Part shown: positions 59,033 to 64,000 of the stretch, one piece after another
Position numbering within the stretch: the first letter of the stretch is position 1
How the letters are laid out: every line of letters begins with the position of its first letter
NCBI RefSeq assembly: GCF_900115345.1
Contig: NZ_FOWC01000001.1
Coordinates: 1,426,001 to 1,490,000 of the forward strand
Origin: Amycolatopsis rubida
Lineage (GTDB): Bacteria > Actinomycetota > Actinomycetes > Mycobacteriales > Pseudonocardiaceae
DNA: 64,000 nucleotides
Direction: 5' to 3'
Notes under the pieces: generated by a model
Seen by the model: the letters and a program-made list of their open reading frames with translations, nothing else
Database searches by the model: none
Told to the model about the DNA's origin: nothing
Position numbers and translations under genes: made by a program

Positions 59033-59485
59033 ATGCAGGCTCGGATGACCCACCCGATCCAGGTGCGGCCGGACGCGATGAAGGCGCTGCTGGCGCTGAG
59101 CAAGGCCACGAACGACAGCACCGTGCCCGCGACCACGCACCACCTCATCCACCTGCGCGTGAGCCAGATCAACGGCTGCAGCATGTGCGTCGACATGCAC
59201 GCACGGGAGATGAAGGAAGCGGGCGAGAAGGACGAGCGGATCTGGGGCGTCGGCGCGTGGCGCGAATCGACGTACTTCACCGACGCCGAGCGCGCCGCGC
59301 TGGACCTGGCCGAACACGTGACCCGGCTGGCCGACCGGACCGACCCGGTCCCGGACGAGGTCTGGGACGCCGCCGCGGACATCTACGACGAGAAGGAGCT
59401 TTCGTCGCTGCTGCTGTCCATCGCCGGCATCAACGTGTGGAACCGGCTCAACGCCGCGATCCGCCAGCCGGTCGGCTCGTTCTGA
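59033..59485 (+). CDS. AhpD-like carboxymuconolactone-decarboxylase-family protein
   Basis: 150 residues. INGCSMCVDMHAREMKEAGE contains the C-x-x-C and His relay of AhpD-like peroxidases, with ATTHHLIHLRVSQ before it. These proteins form helical oligomers that reduce peroxides. It is the typical genomic partner of ECF41 sigma factors. AGGAGG eight bases before ATG 59033. Divergent from the sigma gene over 71 bp; presumably its target. Confidence 0.92.
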   Translation: MQARMTHPIQVRPDAMKALLALSKATNDSTVPATTHHLIHLRVSQINGCSMCVDMHAREMKEAGEKDERIWGVGAWRESTYFTDAERAALDLAEHVTRLADRTDPVPDEVWDAAADIYDEKELSSLLLSIAGINVWNRLNAAIRQPVGSF

Positions 59486-59546
59486 GGTGCACTGGGGGTG
59501 TTGCCGGGGGCGGTGGCGAGGGGATCCACCGCCGCCTCCGGCAGCT

Positions 59547-60125
59547 TCACGCGCTCGCGGGCAGCTGGTCCCGGATCGCGGCGACGGCGGCCCGCGGATC
59601 GTCGGCCCAGAGGTCGAGCTGAGTGATTTCGACGCCTGCCTTGCGGCCGAGATCGACCCGCTGCGGTTCGCGCAGGGTGACCGAGAGGTTGGTCGCCTGG
59701 CTGATTCCCACGGCCAGCACCCCGTCTTCGGGCACGCTGACGCCGCCGCGTGTCTTCAACGACCGGCTCGCCTGCCGGACAGAATCGATGCTGGCCAACG
59801 GGATCCGATGGTCGAAGAAGGACAGATACCGCACCCGCAGCCCTTCCCGGCTGACTGAGTGCGGGTACTTGTAGAGCGTCGCGACGAGCGCCAGGAACGC
59901 GAGTGCGCCGATGACTTCCAGCACCAGCAACGCGATCCGCACCGGCACCGACTTCACCACGACCTCGACCAGCACGATGTCGACCGGGTTGACCGCCAGC
60001 ATCACCCAGAACATCGGGCGGATGGTGCGGCTGTAGTGGATCGCGACGCCGTCTGGAGGCACGTCGGTCCGGCGGCGGAGCACGAGCGCCAGTGCCCTCG
60101 CCAGTATCAGCGGTTGTCCCTCCAC
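59547..60125 (-). CDS. membrane protein with PH-like domain
   Basis: 192 residues. Two membrane helices (about 36-56 and 63-84) precede a soluble part that looks like a bacterial PH domain (SREGLRVRYLSFFDHRIPLA and SIDSVRQASRSLKTRGGVSV, then AVGISQATNLSVTLREPQRV). No enzyme motif. GTG 60125 follows the nickel permease stop only 16 bases away in the same direction, so it may be read through from it. Unknown function. Confidence 0.7.
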   Translation of the reverse strand: MEGQPLILARALALVLRRRTDVPPDGVAIHYSRTIRPMFWVMLAVNPVDIVLVEVVVKSVPVRIALLVLEVIGALAFLALVATLYKYPHSVSREGLRVRYLSFFDHRIPLASIDSVRQASRSLKTRGGVSVPEDGVLAVGISQATNLSVTLREPQRVDLGRKAGVEITQLDLWADDPRAAVAAIRDQLPASA

Positions 60126-60141
60126 GGTGCCCCCTGAGCGG

Positions 60142-61218
60142 TCAGTCGGCGGTTCCCAGCCGCGCGGCCCACTTCTCCTCTATTCTCCCGAATTTCCAGA
60201 TCGCGAACGCGGCCAACCAGGTGACGACGAACAGCCCGACGATCGCGAAGCCCACGTAGTCGAGGTCCACCGAAGCGATCGCGGCGAGCGGTCCGGACGT
60301 GATGCCGAGCTTCTCGGCGAGCAGCGTCACCAGTTCGATGGTCCCAATGCCGAGCGCGACCGCCACGGAAAGCGCGGTGACCGTGAGGTTGTAATAAATC
60401 TTTCGGATCGGCCGGGCAAACGCCCAGCCGTATGCGTAGTTCATGAGCACGCCGTCGGCGGCGTCGAACAGGCTCATTCCGGCGGCGAAAAGGATCGGCA
60501 GCACGAGAATCGCGTACCAGGGCAAGGCAAACGCGGCGGCACCCGCGGCGAGTACGAGCAGTCCGATTTCCGTCGCGGTATCGAAACCGAGTCCGAAAAG
60601 GACTCCCACTGGATAGATGTGCCACGGCTTCCGCACCGCTTTGGTGGCCCCGCGCAACAGCCGGTTCATCAGGCCGCGGTTGTCGAGATGGCGTTCCAGT
60701 TCCGCCTCGTCCAGTTCGCCGCGGCGCATCCGGGCGAACACGCGCGCGATCCCGACGAGCACGACCAGGTTCATGATCGCGATCAGGTACAGGAAAATCC
60801 CGGACACCGAGGTGCCGATCAGGCCGGTCGTCTCGTGCAGCGCGGAACCGTCGTCCTCCAGCTGCCCGGCGATCGCGCGGACGCCCGTCGACAGCAGCAG
60901 GCACAGCGCGAAGACGATCGTCGAATGCCCGAGGGAGAACCAGAACCCGACCGAGAGCGGACGCTGCCCGTCGGCCATCAGCTTGCGCGTGGTGTTGTCG
61001 ATGGCGGCGATGTGGTCGGCGTCGAAGGCGTGCCGCATGCCGAGTGTGAACGCGGTGACTCCGAGGCCGATGCCGAAGGTGCCGCCCGCGCCGAGCGCGT
61101 AATGCTCTGGCGCGACGACCAGCACGAGCAAACCCCAGCCGACGAGGTTGAGCAGCAGGACCACTGCCGCCATGCCGCCGATCGACCAACGGCCGCCGCG
61201 AGTGAACCGCTGCGTCAT
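60142..61218 (-). CDS. NiCoT-family nickel/cobalt permease
   Basis: 358 residues, eight membrane helices. The signature RHAFDADHIAAIDNTTRKLM (H-x4-D-H) in helix 2 is the nickel/cobalt recognition motif. FSLGHSTIVF, LGFDTATEIGLLVLAAGAAA and LFAAGMSLFDAADGVLMNYA complete the family set. It takes up Ni2+ or Co2+ for enzymes such as urease, hydrogenase or B12 synthesis; none of these genes is in the window. ATG 61218 has AGAGGA five bases upstream; the frame to 61296 crosses a palindrome. Confidence 0.93.
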   Translation of the reverse strand: MTQRFTRGGRWSIGGMAAVVLLLNLVGWGLLVLVVAPEHYALGAGGTFGIGLGVTAFTLGMRHAFDADHIAAIDNTTRKLMADGQRPLSVGFWFSLGHSTIVFALCLLLSTGVRAIAGQLEDDGSALHETTGLIGTSVSGIFLYLIAIMNLVVLVGIARVFARMRRGELDEAELERHLDNRGLMNRLLRGATKAVRKPWHIYPVGVLFGLGFDTATEIGLLVLAAGAAAFALPWYAILVLPILFAAGMSLFDAADGVLMNYAYGWAFARPIRKIYYNLTVTALSVAVALGIGTIELVTLLAEKLGITSGPLAAIASVDLDYVGFAIVGLFVVTWLAAFAIWKFGRIEEKWAARLGTAD

Positions 61219-61243
61219 CGCCGTCCTCTCGCTCGCCGGAAAG

Positions 61244-61292
61244 CCGTGCGGCTTCTTGAGGGAATCAGATTCCCCCAAGAAGCCCTTCACGG
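61244..61292. repeat. palindrome family B with GGGAATCAGAT core
   Basis: GGCTTCTTGAGGGAA and TTCCCCCAAGAAGCC around TCAGA, with outer CCGTG and CACGG. Core GGGAATCAGAT is shared with 10691-10701; outer arms resemble 30433-30483. It separates murQ from the nickel permease gene. Confidence 0.8.
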
Positions 61293-61307
61293 ACAATCGG
61301 GTAAAGC

Positions 61308-62234
61308 TCAGCCGGCGCGCAGATGCAGCGAGTCGAGCGCCTTGCGCACGTGCCCGCCTGCCGAGGACAGCGCCTCGGCGGAGCGGGTGACGTCGCTGCC
61401 GGACAGCAGGTGCACGAGCGCCACCTTGAGGTCGCCGCCCGCTTCGGTGAGCGCGTCCGAGCAGTCGGCCATCGTCATGCCGGTGGCTTCTTGCAGGATC
61501 CGGATGGTGCGGCCGCGCAGCTTCGCGTTCGTCGCGCGCATGCTCACCATCAGGTTCGAGTACGTCTTGCCGAGCTTGATCATCGTCGCGCTGGAGAACG
61601 CGGTGAGGATCAGCTTCTGCGCCGTGCCCGCCTTCATCCGGGTCGAGCCCGCGATGGCCTCGGGACCGGTGGCGACGGCGATCAGGACGTCCACGCCAGG
61701 CGGTTGCGCAGCGCGCGGGTTCGCCGAGACGAGCCCGGTGTGCGCGCCGATCCGGCTGGCCTCGGCGAGCGCGCCGAGCACGTACGGCGTGCGTCCGGAG
61801 GCCGCGAGACCGAGCACGAAGTCGCCCGGCCGCACCGACAGGGCGATTTCCGCCGCGCCGGCGTCCGCGTCGTCCTCGGCGTTCTCGACGGCCTGCCGCA
61901 GTGCCTTCTCGCCGCCCGCGTGATGGGCGATGAACCAGTCGCCGGGCACGTTGAACGTCGGCACCAGCTCAGCCGCGTCCAGCGTCGCGAGGCGGCCCGA
62001 GGTGCCCGCGCCGACGTAATGCACGCGCCCCCCGCCGCGCAGCGCCTCGACGGCGTAGTCGACCGCGCGGGCCAGCTGCGGCAGCACCGCGGCCACCGCG
62101 TCCGGCACCCGGCGGTCCTCGGCGTTGATCGCGCCGAGGATCCCCATGGTGGACATCAGGTCGATGTCCACCGTGCGCGGGTTTCGTTGTTCGGTGGGCG
62201 AATCGACGTGCACCGTCTGGCAGGGGACGGACAT
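61308..62234 (-). CDS. murQ: N-acetylmuramic acid 6-phosphate etherase
   Basis: 308 residues. Cleaves D-lactate from MurNAc-6-P to give GlcNAc-6-P in cell-wall recycling. Seen: VHYVGAGTSGRLATLDAAEL (SIS phosphosugar loop), FIAHHAGGEKALRQAVENAE, with the catalytic Glu in the E-N-A-E-D segment, GLAASGRTPYVLGALAEASR, and AIAGSTRMKAGTAQKLILTA. ATG 62234 has GCGAGGA about eight bases upstream. The rpiR regulator ends only 19 bases before it on the same strand, so the two form an operon. No murP or nagZ is present. Confidence 0.95.
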   Translation of the reverse strand: MSVPCQTVHVDSPTEQRNPRTVDIDLMSTMGILGAINAEDRRVPDAVAAVLPQLARAVDYAVEALRGGGRVHYVGAGTSGRLATLDAAELVPTFNVPGDWFIAHHAGGEKALRQAVENAEDDADAGAAEIALSVRPGDFVLGLAASGRTPYVLGALAEASRIGAHTGLVSANPRAAQPPGVDVLIAVATGPEAIAGSTRMKAGTAQKLILTAFSSATMIKLGKTYSNLMVSMRATNAKLRGRTIRILQEATGMTMADCSDALTEAGGDLKVALVHLLSGSDVTRSAEALSSAGGHVRKALDSLHLRAG

Positions 62235-62253
62235 CAGATCCTCGCTTCTTGGT

Positions 62254-63255
62254 TCATTTGCCGGTTTCCCGCGGGCGACGACGACCGTCGGGTCTGACCC
62301 CGAGCCGGTGCGAGCCGACCGCGTCCCTCGTGGCGTCCAACGCGCTGACCGACGCCTCCATGTGCCGCTGCGCGACGCCGATGAAGAGGCAGTCGATCAC
62401 GGTCAGCTGGGCGATCCGGCTCGCTGTCGCCCCGGACCGGAAGGTGGTTTCGCGGGCTGCCGTGGTGAGCACGTGGTCGGCGACCTCGGTGATCGGCGAG
62501 CGCGGGAAGTTGGTGACCGCGACGGTCGCCGCTCCGTGCTCGCGGGCGACCCGCAGCGCCTCGACGGTGTCCGTGGTCGCGCCGGTGTGCGAGACGCCGA
62601 TCGCGACGTCGCCCGGCTTCAGGACCGCGGCCGAGGTCAGCATGATGTGCGTGTCCGACCAGGAGAAGCTGACGCGGCCGATCCGGTGCAGCTTCTGCTG
62701 CAGGTCAGCGGCCACGAAAGCGCTCGCGCCCACGCCGTACACGTCGACCCGGCCGGCTTCGGCGACGAGGTCGATGACGCTCTGCAGCTGGGCGACGTCG
62801 AGCTGGTCCGCGGTCTCTTCGACGGCGCGCGCGTCGGCGAAGCTGACCTTGCCGATGACGGACGCCAGGTCGTCGCCAGGGCCGATCTCGCCGCCGAGGT
62901 TGCGCGAGGTGCGCGCCTCGGTGCGAGCGGTGTCCGCGGCGAGTGCGATGCGCAGCTGCGGGTAGCCGCCGACGCCGACGGCCTTGCAGAAGCGCGTAAC
63001 GGTGGTCTCGGAGGTGTTCGCGGCGAGCGCGACCTCGGTGATGCTGCGGCGCGCGACGGCGGCCGGGTCTTCCAGGACAACCTTCGCGACCCGCTGCTCG
63101 GCCCGGGCGAGTCCGGGCAGCAGCGAGCGAATGCGGACCAAGGGGCTCGCATCCGCGTCGCGCGCCGTCGCCTGACCTGCGAGGTGCTCGGAGGGTGCGC
63201 TGCTGATTACGGATCCCGCATCATCCGCCGTCGGAAAGTTACTAACCGTTGGCAT
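62254..63255 (-). CDS. RpiR/MurR-type regulator with SIS domain
   Basis: 333 residues. N-terminal HTH (about 45-115: AEQRVAKVVLEDPAAVARRS, then ITEVALAANTSETTVTRFCK) and C-terminal SIS sugar-phosphate domain (DVYGVGASAFVAADLQQKLH and VSHTGATTDTVEALRVAREH). With murQ immediately downstream, the likely ligand is MurNAc-6-P, as for E. coli MurR. ATG 63255 is preceded at 8 nt by TAGCCT; other in-frame starts up to 63378 add residues of low quality. Confidence 0.9.
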   Translation of the reverse strand: MPTVSNFPTADDAGSVISSAPSEHLAGQATARDADASPLVRIRSLLPGLARAEQRVAKVVLEDPAAVARRSITEVALAANTSETTVTRFCKAVGVGGYPQLRIALAADTARTEARTSRNLGGEIGPGDDLASVIGKVSFADARAVEETADQLDVAQLQSVIDLVAEAGRVDVYGVGASAFVAADLQQKLHRIGRVSFSWSDTHIMLTSAAVLKPGDVAIGVSHTGATTDTVEALRVAREHGAATVAVTNFPRSPITEVADHVLTTAARETTFRSGATASRIAQLTVIDCLFIGVAQRHMEASVSALDATRDAVGSHRLGVRPDGRRRPRETGK

Positions 63256-63263
63256 TTGCGACA

Positions 63264-63269
63264 AGGCTA
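63264..63269 (-). promoter_or_regulatory. -10 box TAGCCT of rpiR-murQ
   Basis: Eight nt before ATG 63255. Confidence 0.35.
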
Positions 63270-63466
63270 CCCACATCCTTCGGCAGAACCACAACCCGTC
63301 CGTGTCTGCGGACTTCGGTTTGCGATTAATCGTTGTCAAGAAAGTCGCCAACCGAGTCCACGGTGTTAACGACCTCAAGCTAACGACTTGGCAACTAAGT
63401 GTGTCTAGCGAAGGAGTCTTGTTCCACTGAGTGGGGACACGAAGGTGGCAATGCGCGGCGGGGTGC
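63270..63466. other. spacer upstream of rpiR, no gene recognised
   Basis: AT-richer than its surroundings, with repeated GTTAACGAC- and CTAACGACTT-like words near 63363-63388 that might be regulator sites. A short + frame (63399-63590) looks like a shadow of the convergent gene. Confidence 0.35.
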
Positions 63467-64000
63467 CTACCGAGCGCTCAATTTCCATCCCGAAGAGGCC
63501 AGTTCCGAGGGGTTTCGCTCACCATCGAGAACGACCTGGCCGCGTTGGGTGACTTTCACACTGTCGAGGGAAACTCCCCGCCCCGTGTAATTCGGATCGG
63601 TGCTGTAACGCCACCGGAGCGAGGTAGCCGCGGACGCGGGCACCTCGGCGGACACCCGCCACCAGGAACGGTGCCCGTGTCCGCCGAGCGCGGCCGTCTC
63701 GGCTCCGGGCGCACCTGGGCCACGGGCCTGGAGCGGAACAGGTTGCCAATTAACCCCGTCGGTGCTCGATTCGAGCTGTAACGGGTCGCTCGGGCCCTCG
63801 GTATCGACGAAAGCGGCGAAGGACACGCGAAGTGGTGCACCTGCTGGAAGCGGTTGGGTACTGAGCGTAGCGGTGCCGTTGTTTCCCAGGCTCGCGTACC
63901 AGGCGTCGGGACCCTGAACCGGCCGCACGGCCATCGCCTTCGCGAGCGAGGTCGCCCAGACCTGGCGAGCGGTGTTGATGGAACCCCAGTCGCGCGTCGG
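63467..64000 (-). CDS. C-terminal end of a secreted protein (5' end beyond window)
   Basis: 177 residues visible, open to the right edge (DWGSINTARQVWATSLAKAM at the edge side). The visible part reads as a beta-sandwich of the MAM/CBM type: ATLSTQPLPAGAPLRVSFAA, then QLESSTDGVNWQPVPLQARG, SWWRVSAEVPASAATSLRWR and YTGRGVSLDSVKVTQRGQVV, ending GWKLSAR. Such domains close many actinomycete secreted peptidases or hydrolases. No catalytic part is inside the window, so the activity cannot be named. Confidence 0.7.
   Translation of the reverse strand, partial: PTRDWGSINTARQVWATSLAKAMAVRPVQGPDAWYASLGNNGTATLSTQPLPAGAPLRVSFAAFVDTEGPSDPLQLESSTDGVNWQPVPLQARGPGAPGAETAALGGHGHRSWWRVSAEVPASAATSLRWRYSTDPNYTGRGVSLDSVKVTQRGQVVLDGERNPSELASSGWKLSAR

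Overview
The window is high-GC actinomycete DNA with short spacers, many GTG starts and a leuA / lysC-asd neighbourhood. It also carries a long block with the same gene order as Mycobacterium tuberculosis Rv3683 down to Rv3667 (from memory). Protein style and the intergenic palindromes suggest a Pseudonocardiaceae genome, most likely Amycolatopsis or a close relative. That identification is an inference; no 16S gene is present.

Layout. 1-6.3 kb: the 5' part of leuA with a likely leucine attenuator, a family of lipoproteins in different states of decay, a nitroreductase, then the aspartate-pathway operon lysC-asd (with the internal aspartokinase beta start). 6.3-8.85 kb: two minus-strand genes (a TPR-like protein and an M48 metalloprotease) broken by about nine frameshifts. 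9-20.9 kb: rtcB, an MFS exporter, an alpha/beta hydrolase, an FMN reductase, the stress pair ohr-dps, glutamate decarboxylase, an S9 peptidase and a methyltransferase. 21.07 kb: tRNA-Pro(CGG).

21-52.5 kb: the conserved block. It holds a metallophosphoesterase, ponA2, whiB4, two ArsA-like ATPases, a DUF4177 protein, RidA, two paralogous proteins of unknown function, a NUDIX / metallo-beta-lactamase / mycoredoxin operon, crp, nth, a TlpA-like thioredoxin, a CoA-type NUDIX, marP, an EphE-like hydrolase without a nucleophile, a holin-like protein, nhaA, a peptide transporter, a VIT1-like transporter, acs, a phosphoribosyltransferase and a degenerate Fic-like protein. Inside it, at 33.1-36.9 kb, sits a non-syntenic island of a second beta sliding clamp, an MFS exporter and a macrolide-type glycosyltransferase. 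It looks like an antibiotic-tolerance cassette and is the most interesting candidate here.

52.6-64 kb: a 3-hydroxybutyrate catabolic operon (dehydrogenase, MHS transporter, GAF/PucR regulator), a TetR / aldo-keto reductase pair with twin operators, an ECF41 sigma factor with its AhpD-like partner, a NiCoT nickel/cobalt permease, rpiR-murQ for MurNAc-6-P recycling, and the end of a secreted protein running off the window.

Two features recur across the window. First, many genes without a Shine-Dalgarno have a TANNNT box 6-8 nt before the start codon, consistent with leaderless transcripts, and this settles several starts. Second, long near-perfect palindromes of two families occupy intergenic gaps.
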